A DNA stretch of 64,000 bases from Nocardia tengchongensis (GTDB lineage: Bacteria; Actinomycetota; Actinomycetes; Mycobacteriales; Mycobacteriaceae), in NCBI RefSeq assembly GCF_018362975.1, contig NZ_CP074371.1:682001-746000 (forward strand), given 5' to 3'. The translations under genes were made by a program, and so were the position numbers. Shown here in pieces: positions 8,815 through 17,509 of the stretch. Under the pieces are notes generated by a model, which was given only the letters and a program-made list of their open reading frames with translations, made no database searches and was not told the DNA's origin. The number at the start of each line of letters is the position of its first letter. Position 1 is the stretch's first letter.

Positions 8815-8910
8815 GTGGTGCTTACCTTCGAGATTCTGCTGGTACTCGTGTCCGTGCTGATCGCCTGGTTCGGTCTGTACGTCCTCTACCGGCTGTTCAC
8901 CGAGTCGTGA
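8815..8910 (+). CDS. Tiny single-pass membrane protein (30-31 aa), leaderless and coupled to the nitrobindin-like gene
   Basis: A GTG at 8815 (or the next codon, 8818) opens a 30-31 codon ORF that is almost entirely one transmembrane helix ([20 protein letters not shown], then VLYRLFTES). A TAGAAT box at 8802-8807 ends 7 nt before the GTG, the leaderless pattern. Its TGA overlaps the GTG of the next gene (GTGA at 8907-8910), arguing for real translation and coupling. I do not recognise a family. It might anchor or regulate the neighbouring nitrobindin-like protein; that is speculation. Confidence 0.65.
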   Translation: MVLTFEILLVLVSVLIAWFGLYVLYRLFTES

Positions 8911-9602
8911 CAGATCCGGCCCACGAGAACACCGAAAACGGAACGGCCAACGGCACGGCGTCGTCCAGCGATGCCGCCGCACGCCGCAGCGGCGACCAGG
9001 CGGTCGCGGAGGCGGTCGAGCGGGCCAAGTCGACCGGGGCGATGAACGTTCCGACGCTCCCCGATCTGCCGTTGCCCGTGGATACCGCCAACCTGCGGCT
9101 GGGCCCGGATCTGAGTTCGTCCATGCTCGCGCTGCTGCCGCTGGTCGGTGTGTGGCGCGGTGAGGGCGAGGGCAACGAGCCCGATACCGGCGACTACCGC
9201 TTCGGTCAGCAGATCATCGTCGCCCACGACGGCGGCGACTATCTGACCTGGGAGTCGCGGTCCTGGAAGCTGAACGCGCAGGGCGAGTACGACGGCCCTG
9301 ATCTGCGCGAGAGCGGCTTCTGGCGGGTCGGCATCGATGGTGACGACGAGGTGCTGGAACTGCTGCTGACGCACTCCACCGGCATCGTCGAGCTGTTCTA
9401 CGGCCAGGCGCTGACCCAGTCGTCCTGGGAGCTGGCCACCGACGTGGTGATCCGCAGCCAGTCCGGCATCGTGGTGGGCGGCGCGAAGCGGCTCTACGGC
9501 ATTGTCGAGGGCGGCGACCTGGGCTACGTCGAGGAGCGCATCGCGGCCGACGGCGCGTTGGAGCCGCGGCTCTCGGCGCGGTTGAAGCGCTACATCGGCT
9601 AG
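8907..9602 (+). CDS. Nitrobindin-like / FABP-like beta-barrel protein (DUF1794)
   Basis: 231 aa. A low-complexity N-terminal region of about 65 residues is followed by a ten-stranded lipocalin-like barrel domain with the signature GVWRGEGEG near residue 79 and a C-terminal [20 protein letters not shown]. Family members bind heme (nitrobindins) or were described as fatty-acid-binding-like. M. tuberculosis Rv0813c is the probable counterpart by position, from memory. I cannot assign the ligand from sequence. The GTG start at 8907 overlaps the stop of the upstream membrane peptide. Confidence 0.83.
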   Translation: MTDPAHENTENGTANGTASSSDAAARRSGDQAVAEAVERAKSTGAMNVPTLPDLPLPVDTANLRLGPDLSSSMLALLPLVGVWRGEGEGNEPDTGDYRFGQQIIVAHDGGDYLTWESRSWKLNAQGEYDGPDLRESGFWRVGIDGDDEVLELLLTHSTGIVELFYGQALTQSSWELATDVVIRSQSGIVVGGAKRLYGIVEGGDLGYVEERIAADGALEPRLSARLKRYIG

Positions 9603-9612
9603 AGACTTCGGC

Positions 9613-9647
9613 GAAAAGCCCCGTCAGTTCGACTGACGGGGCTTTTC
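9613..9647 (+). terminator. Terminator after the nitrobindin-like gene
   Basis: GAAAAGCCCCGTCAG (9613-9627) pairs perfectly with CTGACGGGGCTTTTC (9633-9647); loop TTCGA. The flanking A and T tracts make it a plausible bidirectional intrinsic terminator, so it may also end the minus-strand transcript described at 9660-9915. Confidence 0.88.
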
Positions 9648-9681
9648 CGTGTCCGGGGGTGTGCTGCCCCGGAGACGGGTA

Positions 9682-9759
9682 CGGCCCCCGAGTTGTATCG
9701 GCGGAAGGATGCAACATCTTCACGCTGATCCGGTCGGACGGACCGTAACTCGGGGGCCG
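9682..9759 (-). ncRNA. Candidate structured RNA element with a 13-bp closing stem
   Basis: CGGCCCCCGAGTT (9682-9694) is exactly complementary to AACTCGGGGGCCG (9747-9759). The 52-nt interior holds smaller helices, such as CGGTC/GACCG and GATG/CATC on the minus strand, giving a possible three-way junction. It lies downstream of the minus-strand promoter and 11-codon ORF at 9820-9915, with no protein gene in the minus direction before the convergent nitrobindin gene. It is therefore either a stand-alone small RNA or the 3' structure of a tiny peptide mRNA. I do not recognise an Rfam family; strand and function are inferred. Confidence 0.55.
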
Positions 9760-9819
9760 GGTGACTGCCGTGGATTCGCGAGGGCTCGCGCGATCGGAAT
9801 CCGATTGCAGCGGTAGCGC

Positions 9820-9855
9820 CTAGCTGGCAGCCACCTCACGCGTCCTAGAAATCAT
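9820..9855 (-). CDS. 11-codon ORF (MISRTREVAAS) with an excellent Shine-Dalgarno
   Basis: ATG at 9855 to TAG at 9820 encodes MISRTREVAAS. The upstream minus-strand sequence AAGGAGGTGG (9872-9863) is a near-perfect complement to the 16S rRNA 3' end, 10 nt from the ATG. A promoter lies just upstream. The peptide is not enriched for one amino acid, so it does not look like a classical attenuator. No ORF follows on the same strand; instead a strongly paired RNA segment does. I do not recognise the peptide. Confidence 0.6.
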   Translation of the reverse strand: MISRTREVAAS

Positions 9856-9886
9856 TCTCGAACCACCTCCTTCCTGTGTACCGACG

Positions 9887-9915
9887 AAATTAGTCGGATC
9901 CGGCGGAGGCGGCAA
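9887..9915 (-). promoter_or_regulatory. Promoter for the 11-codon ORF / small RNA
   Basis: On the minus strand, TTGCCG (9915-9910) and TAATTT (9892-9887) are separated by exactly 17 bp, a good sigma-A-type promoter. Predicted transcription starts about 9880, giving a short 5' leader of about 25 nt before the ATG. It lies just after the cydC terminator, so the transcript would be independent of cyd. Confidence 0.6.
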
Positions 9916-9919
9916 CGTA

Positions 9920-9938
9920 TTTTCGCGGACTGCGAAAA
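9920..9938 (-). terminator. Terminator hairpin after cydC
   Basis: On the minus strand TTTTCGC (9938-9932) pairs with GCGAAAA (9926-9920) around AGTCC, six bases after the cydC stop. The stem is short (7 bp), so it may be partial. Confidence 0.5.
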
Positions 9939-9944
9939 CGCAGG

Positions 9945-11667
9945 TCAGGCCGTCGCTTCGGGAATATGCCGGGCGATGTCCACCGACCCGCCGGGCCCGA
10001 CCCGAACGATGGTGTCGGCCTTGGTGTCCGGCGGCAGCTGATGGGTGACCACCACCACGGTCCGGTCGCGATCGACCAGTCCGCTCGACTCGTCCAGCAG
10101 CCTGCGCAGCAGTTCGGCTCCGGCCGCCGCCTCCAGATGCTCGGTGGGCTCGTCGAGCAGCAGCACCCGCGCCGGCGAGAGCAGGGCCCGGGCCAGCAGT
10201 ATCTGGCGCCGCTGCCCACCCGACACCGCGGCCGCGCCACCCACCAGATCGGTGTCGACACCCTCGGGGAGCGAGTCCAGCCACTCCCCCGCTCCGACTG
10301 CCCGCAGCGCGTTTTCGGCCTCGGTCGCGGTGATGTCGCCACGCGCCACCCGCAGGTTCTCCAGCACGGTGGTGCCGAACAGGTGCGCGTCCTCGGCGAA
10401 GAAGGTGACGCCGGGCGCGGGTGCATCGAACAGTCCGGCCCAGGCCATCAGCAGCGTGGTCTTCCCCGCCCCGCTGGGGCCGACCACCGCGATCCGGCGG
10501 CCGTCGGGCAGCCCGGGGAAGGTCGGTGTGGCGGTGCCGGATTCGGGATCGTCGGATTCGAGCCGGTCCAGCCGGTGGAGGGCGGCGCGGCCGGTGGTCA
10601 GCGCCTGCGCGGCCGCAGGCAGCACCGCCACCGCCTCGAAGGCCGACAGCGGCACCAGCACCAGCACCGCGAATGCCATCGGCGTGATGCCGCCGGGCGC
10701 GACGGTCTGGAAGCCCGCGGTCGGGATGGGAGAGCCGCTGCCGTAGAGCACGATTCCGATGAGCAGCGCACCGAGCACGCTCGCCCCGATCGACAGCGGC
10801 AGCACCGCCGCCGCCCACGCGCTGCGCGCCGCCGCCCGGTCCTCGGCGGCGACGGCCCGCTGTCCCGCCGCCGTCGCGGTACCGACCGCCTCGGAAAGCC
10901 GGCCCGCCACCCGCAATTCGGGCGCGTGATCGAGCACCGTCAACGCCTCGGCCGTGAACTCGGTCCGATCCGCGCGCACCGCCAGCTCGGCTTCGCGGGC
11001 CGCCCGCGCCGACAGCCACGGCGCGAGGATCCCCGAAACCGCCAGCGCCAGCGCCAGAATCACCGCCGCGAGCACGGAGATACTCGCCAACAACCCCACC
11101 GCGAGCAGCGACAGGATCAACGCCACCGCGATCGGCACGAACGCCCGCACCACCACGGCCCCGAGATCGTCGATATCGCTCATCACCCGCCCGAGCAGCT
11201 CCCCACGCCGCAGTGCGGTCGGATCCGCGTGCCGCGCTTCGCCGTCCGCCCCCGTGAACCCGTCGTGCTCCGATCCTGAGTCCATGGACAGGCCGCCAGC
11301 CGACTCAGCCGCCAACGCGCCGCCCGTGCGGCGCGGCCGCCAGATATCCGCGCCCGCCAACGTCCGATACGTCGTCGTCCGTGCCGTGCTCATGGCCCGC
11401 AACGCCACATCATGGGTGGCCAGCCGCTCCAGATACCGGCACAACCCACGCGAAATACCCAGCGCCCGAACGGTCACCACGGCCAGGCTCAAATCCAGCA
11501 CCGGCGGCATCTGCCACGCCCGCGCAATCAGCCACGCCGCCCAACGCCGCCAGCCCGAGCCCGCTCCCGAGCGCCAGCACCCCCCACCCGATCGAGAGCG
11601 CCATCCGCGCCCGCGACAACTCCAGCAGTTCCCGAATCCGCCGAAAATCGGCCAGTATCGCCCTCAT
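9945..11667 (-). CDS. cydC: CydC, ABC exporter subunit for cytochrome bd assembly (reading frame broken near 11540)
   Basis: Half of the CydDC heterodimeric thiol/heme-linked exporter needed for bd oxidase maturation. The ATG at 11667 overlaps the cydD stop (ATGA) and encodes MRAILADFRRIRELLELSRARM plus the first membrane helix. The frame then shifts at the CCC run 11540-11542 (GGG on the coding strand) and continues as AWLIARAWQMPPVLDLSL to the stop at 9945. The ATPase domain has Walker A GPSGAGKTT and signature VSGGQRRQ with DEPTEHLE. Removing one G gives about 573 aa, the normal length. Probably a sequencing error. Confidence 0.88.
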
Positions 11668-13475
11668 CGCGCCGCCACCTCCGCATCCACCATGGGCCAC
11701 CCGCCCGGCTTCGAGGCCCCGCTCGCATCCCGGGGCACAGATCCCGGTGCGGAATCCGCGTGCACCTCGACGACATGATCGGCGATCGCGAGCACCGAGG
11801 GGCGGTGGGCGACCACGACGACGGTGGCGCCGGCGTGGGCACGGTTCACCAGGGCCGCGAGGACCGTCGCCTCGGCGGTGTCGTCGAGGTGCGCGGTGGG
11901 CTCGTCGAGCAGGAGGATCGAGCGGGGGGCCGCGAGGGTGCGGGTCAGGGCCAGGCGCTGGCGCTGACCGAGCGACAGGCCGATGCCACCCGTGCCGACC
12001 ACGGTGTCCCAGCGGTCGGGCAGGGTGTCGAGGACGGCGTCGAAACCGGTGGCGGCGCAGGCGGCTTCGATCTGGTCGGTGCCGGACGGAGGGCCGAGGA
12101 GTTCGAGGTTGGCGCGCAGGGTGCCGGGGATCAGGACCGGGCGCTGCGGGAGCCAGGCGACGCAGGACCAGAATTCGTCGGGGTCCAGATCCCGGACCGG
12201 GGTGCCGTCGACCGTCACCGTGCCGGTATCCGGGGTGATGAGGCCGAGAACCGCTTGCAGAGCGGTCGATTTGCCGCAGCCGTTGGGCCCGGTGAGGACG
12301 GTGACCGCGCCGGGCCGGAGCACCGCCGACAGGTCGCGGGGCGCGTACCCGTCGCGGGCGGCGACGCTGACACCACGGATCTCGATCCGGCCGTGCAGGT
12401 TTCGACGCGGCGATGATGGCGGCGAGGCTGCCGTCGAACGCGTCGCGGCCGCCGGTCCGGAATCCGGCTCGAGGATCGCGAACGCTCGTTCCGCGGCGGC
12501 CATTCCGTCCTGGGCAGCGTGGAAGCGTTCGCCGACGGCGCGCAGCGGGAGGTAGACCTCCGGGGCGAGGATCAGGGCGAGCAGTCCGGCGTGCAGGCCC
12601 ATGTGTCCGAAGACCAGCCGCATGCCGATGGATACGGCCACCAGAGCCACGCACAGGGTGGCGAGCATTTCCAGCACCATCGAGGACAGGAAGGCCAGCC
12701 GCAGCGCCGACATGGTGCGGTGGTGCAGGGCGTCACCGAGCTCGCGAACCCGGCCCGCCATGCTGCGCGCCGGATCGCCGGGCTCCGCAGCAGGATTCGG
12801 GTCGGCCGCGGCGCGGCTCGTCTCGCGGCCGAGGGCGCGCAGTGTCGGCATGCCCGCGAAGAGGTCCAGCAGCTGGTCCGACAGGCGGGTGGTGGCGGTC
12901 AGGGTATCGGCGGATTTTCCCTGGGTGAGCAGGCCGATGAGGATCATGAAGATCGGGATCAGGGGCAGGGTGACGGCGATGATGGCGCCGGACACCCAGT
13001 CGTGGACGGCGATGACGGCCAGCACCACCGGCGGCACGAGGCAGGCCAGGATCAGGGCGGGCAGGTACCCGGCGAGGTAGGCACGCAGTCCGCTGAGTCC
13101 GGAGCCGACGACGACCGCGAGTTCGGTGCGGTGGCTCTCCAATTCGCGGGGCGGGAGCTGGGCTCCGGCGGCCAGCGCGGCGGTCTCGAGCTCGGCGACG
13201 ACCTGAGCTCCGGCCCGGTGCGCGAGCCGCGACTGCCACCAGGTTGCGGTCACCCGGCACAGGACGGCGAGCGCGAACACCACCAGCTCCGCGGTCCACG
13301 ACCCGATCGTCCGCTGCCCGGGTTCGGTGATGACGCCCGCGAGCACCCGGGCCAGGGCGAGCGCCCCGACCACGATGCAGCCGGTGGTGAGCAGGGAAAG
13401 TCCCACGCTCAGGCCGAGATACCGGCGTGCGGAACGGGCGTGCCGCCACAGTCGCGGGTCCACCGGTCGTGCCAT
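11664..13475 (-). CDS. cydD: CydD, ABC exporter subunit for cytochrome bd assembly
   Basis: 603 aa, intact. An N-terminal ABC type-1 membrane domain (about residues 20-310, six helices) is followed by an ATPase domain with Walker A GPNGCGKST, signature LSLGQRQRLALTR, and Walker B SILLLDEPTAHLD. With CydC it exports thiols or otherwise sets the periplasmic redox state for cytochrome bd assembly. The ATG at 13475 has a GGAG upstream. It lies 95 bp after cydB and overlaps cydC by 4 bp, giving the order cydA-B-D-C, common in actinobacteria. Confidence 0.93.
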   Translation of the reverse strand: MARPVDPRLWRHARSARRYLGLSVGLSLLTTGCIVVGALALARVLAGVITEPGQRTIGSWTAELVVFALAVLCRVTATWWQSRLAHRAGAQVVAELETAALAAGAQLPPRELESHRTELAVVVGSGLSGLRAYLAGYLPALILACLVPPVVLAVIAVHDWVSGAIIAVTLPLIPIFMILIGLLTQGKSADTLTATTRLSDQLLDLFAGMPTLRALGRETSRAAADPNPAAEPGDPARSMAGRVRELGDALHHRTMSALRLAFLSSMVLEMLATLCVALVAVSIGMRLVFGHMGLHAGLLALILAPEVYLPLRAVGERFHAAQDGMAAAERAFAILEPDSGPAAATRSTAASPPSSPRRNLHGRIEIRGVSVAARDGYAPRDLSAVLRPGAVTVLTGPNGCGKSTALQAVLGLITPDTGTVTVDGTPVRDLDPDEFWSCVAWLPQRPVLIPGTLRANLELLGPPSGTDQIEAACAATGFDAVLDTLPDRWDTVVGTGGIGLSLGQRQRLALTRTLAAPRSILLLDEPTAHLDDTAEATVLAALVNRAHAGATVVVVAHRPSVLAIADHVVEVHADSAPGSVPRDASGASKPGGWPMVDAEVAAR

Positions 13476-13570
13476 GGTCGATCTCCTCTGTGAAACGAAC
13501 GCGCCGCCCGGCCGGCCGGGGCCGGTCCGGGCGGCGTGCCCCGTTGTTCAGCTGGTCGCGGATGCCGTGG

Positions 13571-14620
13571 TCAGCTCTTCGCGGACTCCATGGGCAGCCC
13601 GATGGGCGCCGGGATGTGGTCCGTGGTGAGCCGTTTGCGGAACACCCAGTACGTCCAGGTCTGGTAGACCAGCACGACCGGGACCAGTGCGACCGCGACC
13701 CAGCTCATCACGACCAGCGTGTAGTGGGTGGAGGACGCGGACTTGGTGCCGTCGCGCCCGTCCACCGTGAGGCTGAAGGCGTCATTGATGGTGGACGGCA
13801 GCACATTCGGGAACAGCGACCCGAACAGCAGCACGGTGGCGGCGGCGATGGTGAGCGCGGTGCCGGTGAACGCCCAGCCGTCGCGACCCTGGCTCGCGGC
13901 GAAGCCCGCCACCAGCAGCCCGATCACGGCCAGGGCCAAAGGAATCCAGGTCCAGCCGTGCCCGTGAGCGAGCTGGGTCCAGATACCGAAGGCGGCCACC
14001 ACGACGGCCGTGGGCACGAACAGCACCCGGATGATGCGCTGGGCGTCGTCGCGGACGTCGTTGCCGGTCTTGAGTGCGATGAACATCGCGCCGTGCAGCA
14101 TGAACAGCAGCAGCGTGGTGAGCCCGCCGAGCAGCGCGTACGGGTTGAGCAGGTCGAGGAAGTTGCCTTCGATCTGCTTGCGCTCGTTGAGTTTCACCCC
14201 GTGCACGATGTTGGCGAAGGCCAGGCCCCAGGCCAGGGCGGGGATCCAGGAGCCGAGACCGATGCCGATGTCGCACCAGGTGCGCCAGCGCGGGTCGTTG
14301 ATCTTGCCGCGCCATTCGATGGCGCAGGCCCGCGCGATCAGTCCGACCAGGATGAGCAGCAGCGCCAGGTAGAACCCGGAGAACAGGCTGGCGTACCACT
14401 CGGGGAAGGCCGCGAACATGGCGCCGCCGCCGGTGAGCAGCCACACCTCGTTGCCGTCCCACACCGGTCCGATGGTGTTGAGCACGGTCCGCTTCTTCTT
14501 CTCGTCGCCGCGTCCGATGATCGGCATCAGCATGCCGACGCCGAAGTCGAAGCCCTCGAGCACGAAGTAGCCGGTGAACAGGACCGCGATCAGGAGAAAC
14601 CAGAATTCAGGGAGACTCAT
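13571..14620 (-). CDS. cydB: Cytochrome bd quinol oxidase subunit II
   Basis: 349 aa membrane subunit of the high-affinity bd-type terminal oxidase. The N-terminal signature EFWFLLIAVLFTGYFVLEGFDFGVGML and the motif GPVWDGNEVWLLTGGGAMFAAFP (residues ~51-73) are diagnostic of CydB. About eight transmembrane segments are visible. It starts 9 bp after the cydA stop, so it is co-translated. It pairs with CydA, which carries the hemes. No disruption is seen. Confidence 0.96.
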   Translation of the reverse strand: MSLPEFWFLLIAVLFTGYFVLEGFDFGVGMLMPIIGRGDEKKKRTVLNTIGPVWDGNEVWLLTGGGAMFAAFPEWYASLFSGFYLALLLILVGLIARACAIEWRGKINDPRWRTWCDIGIGLGSWIPALAWGLAFANIVHGVKLNERKQIEGNFLDLLNPYALLGGLTTLLLFMLHGAMFIALKTGNDVRDDAQRIIRVLFVPTAVVVAAFGIWTQLAHGHGWTWIPLALAVIGLLVAGFAASQGRDGWAFTGTALTIAAATVLLFGSLFPNVLPSTINDAFSLTVDGRDGTKSASSTHYTLVVMSWVAVALVPVVLVYQTWTYWVFRKRLTTDHIPAPIGLPMESAKS

Positions 14621-14629
14621 CCTCGGCTC

Positions 14630-16104
14630 CTAGTAGGCGAAGGAAAGCTTCTCGACGGGCTCCCCGGTCATCTTGGGGGTGCCGTCGTCGGTGGACGGCT
14701 TTTCCGGTCCGGCGATCACATAGCGGCGCATCAGGTAGAACCAGCCGATGGCCAGCAGGCCGTACAGCGCCGTGAATACGATCAGCGAGGTGAGGATCGT
14801 GCCGGGCGAGACGCCGGAGACGCCCTGCTGCACGGTCATTCGAATGTGCTGATCCCCGGTCGGGTTGGGTGCGACGACCCAGGGCTGGCGGCCCATCTCG
14901 GTGAAGATCCAGCCGGAGATGTTGCCCAGGAACGGGGTGGCGATGGCGAGCAGCGAAAGCCATTTGAACCAGGGCTGATCGGGGATGCGGCCGCCGCGGG
15001 TGACCCAGAATCCGGCCAGCGCCAACAGGATCGAGCCGGCCATCCAGGTGATCATGGCGCGGAAGGACCAGTAGGTGACGAACAGGTTGGGCCGGTAGTC
15101 GCCGACGCCGTACTTCTGGTTGTACTCGACCTGGAGGTCCTTGACGCCCTTCAGGGTGACGTCGCTGAACTTGCCCTCGGCCAGGAACGGCAGCACGTAC
15201 GGCACCTTGATGACGTGGTCGACGCTGTCGCAGTTGTTGTGGGTGCCGATGGTCAGCACCGAGAAGTCCGGATCGGTTTCGGTGTGGCACAGCGATTCCG
15301 CCGAGGCCATCTTCATGGGCTGCTGCTTGAACATCAGCTTGCCCTGGATGTCACCGGTGAAGATCAGCGCACCGCGGCGATGAGGATGACGTACAGGCCC
15401 ATGCGCGCGCTCGGCCGCCACATGGTGCGGGCGTCCTCGAGCAGGGCGTCGTTCCCCTCGGCCTTGGCCTTGTGGGCGTTGCGCACCATCCACCAGCCGG
15501 CGATGCCCGCGACGAAGGTGCCCGCGGTGAGGAAGGCTCCGGCGATCACGTGCGGGAACGCGGCGAGGGTGGTGTTGTTGGTGAGGACCGCCCAGATGCT
15601 GTGCAGTTCGGCGCGACCGGTCTCCGGGTTGTATTCGGCGCCGACCGGGTGCTGCATGAACGAGTTGGCGGCGATGATGAAGTAGGCGGAGGCGTTGGTG
15701 CCGATGGCGACCAGCCAGATGCAGGCCAGGTGCACCTTTTTCGGCAGCCGGGTCCAGCCGAAGATCCACAGGCCCAGGAAGGTCGATTCCATGAAGAAGG
15801 CGACCAGCGCCTCCATGGCCAGCGGTGCGCCGAAGACGTCGCCGACGAAGCGGGAGTATTCGCTCCAGCCCATGCCGAACTGGAATTCCTGCACGATGCC
15901 GGTGGCGACGCCGAGGGCGAAGTTGATCAGGAACAGCTTGCCGAAAAACTTTGTGAGCCTGAGCCACTGCTCCTTACCGGTGATCACCCAGACGGTCTGC
16001 ATACCCGCGACGAGCGGGGCGAGGCCGATGGTGAGCGGCACCAGGATGAAGTGATAGACGGTGGTAATTCCGAACTGCCAGCGCGCCAGATCTACGACGC
16101 TCAT
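14630..16104 (-). CDS. cydA: Cytochrome bd quinol oxidase subunit I (frame broken near 15370)
   Basis: Heme-carrying subunit of bd oxidase. The first 246 codons (MSVVDLARWQFGITTVYHF ..., with the His of YHFILVPLT and FGMGWSEYSRFVGD) end prematurely at a TGA after LIAAVR. The other frame continues ALIFTGDIQGKLMFKQQPMKMASAE through the quinol loop to KLSFAY. Adding one G to GTGCGCTG (expected GTGGCGCTG, at 15369-15370) restores a protein of about 491 aa, standard for CydA. The Q-loop and the GRQPW heme motif lie after the break, so the truncated product would be inactive. Most likely a sequence error. Confidence 0.9.
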
Positions 16105-16121
16105 CCGACCTCCCTGCCGAT

Positions 16122-16151
16122 CTACGACATGACGTAGTAAGAGACACTACG
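16122..16151. promoter_or_regulatory. Repeated CTACG/CGTAG half-sites upstream of cydA
   Basis: CTACG (16122-16126), CGTAG (16133-16137) and CTACG (16147-16151) form two overlapping interrupted palindromes with spacers of 6 and 9 nt, 18-47 bp upstream of the cydA start. The placement is right for a redox- or oxygen-responsive operator of the cyd operon. No regulator is named; the pattern is seen and its role is inferred. Confidence 0.4.
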
Positions 16152-16289
16152 CCGACTGGTCTTCAGATCAACATGCGCCGCGCCACAGTGCGCCGGAAAT
16201 TTGCCGGTACGTGACATTTTGCTCGCCAAGGCCCCCGCTCCACCGGGGCGAAGCAGGGACCAAACCGGACAAAAGACCCTTGAGTCGGA

Positions 16290-17216
16290 TTACCAGTCCG
16301 CGAGGCTGCCCGGCAGCGCGATCCCTCGATTCACCATCTCGATGATCTCGCCCGCGTTCTCCGGCGCCGACATGCGCAGACCGTCCAGCGAATTCACCCG
16401 CGCGGCCAGCGTGATCGAGGACAGCATCCACACGGCGTCGGCGGTGATCAGGTCGGCCGTGAACAACGGCTCGTACCGGCACTCCCAGCCCGCCTTCTCC
16501 GCCTGCGTGAACAGCGCCCGCTGCGTGGTGCCGGGCAGCACGCCGTTGCGGGCGGGCGGGGTGATCAGCTGATTGTCGCGCTGCACAACGACTGTCGAGC
16601 GCGGCCCCTCCAGCACCCGATGCTCGGTACTGGTGAAGATGACATCGTCGGCGCCCATCCGCTGGGCGAACCGCAGCGCGGCCATATTCGTCGCGTACGA
16701 CAGGGTTTTCGCGCCCAGCAGCAGCCACGGCGCGGTCTGCGCCACATCGACGGAGATGCCGCGCGACAGTGTGATCACCGAAACACCCTCGGTGCGAGCC
16801 TTTTCCACACGCTCGGGCACCGGGACCACGAAAACGTAACCGGTGGTGGCGGGTTCGCCGCCGGACAGCGCCCCACCCTTGTTCGCCACCCGTTCGCCAG
16901 CCCCGGCGTGATCGCTGTCACGTCCGCGGGTGAGCACCATCCGCAGCGTTCCGTCGCGGTCCTTGCCCCATTCCTCGGCGGCCAGCTCGACCGCGAACCG
17001 CCACGCCTCCAGCTCCGGCGCGGGCAGATCCAGCGCCTCCGCCGAACGCCGCAGTCGCGCCAGATGCAATTCGAGCGCGCACGGCACGCCGTCGCGCACC
17101 AGCACCGTCTCGAAGATGCCGTCGCCCCGCAGCGCCCCGATATCGTCCGCATACAACAACGGCGCGTCCGGATCCCGGATCGCGCCGTCGAGTGTCACCA
17201 GAACCCGTTCCACCAT
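16290..17216 (-). CDS. Class IV PLP aminotransferase, aminodeoxychorismate lyase-like (PabC)
   Basis: 308 aa. Fold-type IV PLP enzyme: ADDIGALRGDGIFETVLVRDG at the N-terminus, catalytic Lys in LLGAKTLSYATNM near residue 170, and the PLP phosphate-binding region NGVLPGTTQR near residue 226. The family includes aminodeoxychorismate lyase (folate pathway, 4-amino-4-deoxychorismate to p-aminobenzoate), D-amino-acid and branched-chain aminotransferases. The YgfZ gene (folate-binding) is divergent to it, which mildly favours the folate role. Its M. tuberculosis equivalent by position is Rv0812, from memory. Confidence 0.8.
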   Translation of the reverse strand: MVERVLVTLDGAIRDPDAPLLYADDIGALRGDGIFETVLVRDGVPCALELHLARLRRSAEALDLPAPELEAWRFAVELAAEEWGKDRDGTLRMVLTRGRDSDHAGAGERVANKGGALSGGEPATTGYVFVVPVPERVEKARTEGVSVITLSRGISVDVAQTAPWLLLGAKTLSYATNMAALRFAQRMGADDVIFTSTEHRVLEGPRSTVVVQRDNQLITPPARNGVLPGTTQRALFTQAEKAGWECRYEPLFTADLITADAVWMLSSITLAARVNSLDGLRMSAPENAGEIIEMVNRGIALPGSLADW

Positions 17217-17509
17217 GTGCCAACCCTAGGGGAGTTGCCCCGCCCCGGGCGCCATACCGCGCCGCCGAATCCGTCAACCCGCCTGTTCGAAGCCCAGATC
17301 GACCCAAATACGCCACTGTCTCCCGCTCACCCACCGTTCTTGATCTTTCGTCGCCCAGCGTGCCGACTGATCTCGTACCGACCGGGGTAACTCCCCGGGT
17401 ACCCCCAAAATCGGTTCGGCACCCGACCGCCGGCCCGCATGCGAAATTGGCAACGGCTCCCGAGCCGTGCGCTAAAGGCTCGGGGAGGCGGGGGAGTTAG
17501 GGTGGGTGT

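Noticed and set aside
9820..11019. 399-codon minus-strand frame overlapping cydC
   Set aside because: Out-of-frame shadow of cydC; only its last 11 codons (from 9855) have a separate start and ribosome-binding site.
13427..15685. 752-codon open frame antisense to cydB/cydA
   Set aside because: Shadow frame of the cyd genes, with low-complexity Gly/Asp/His-rich translation and no ribosome-binding site.
15364..16104. Programmed frameshift or split subunit in cydA
   Set aside because: No slippery site or second start; the break removes the quinol-loop region, and similar one-base breaks occur in six other places.
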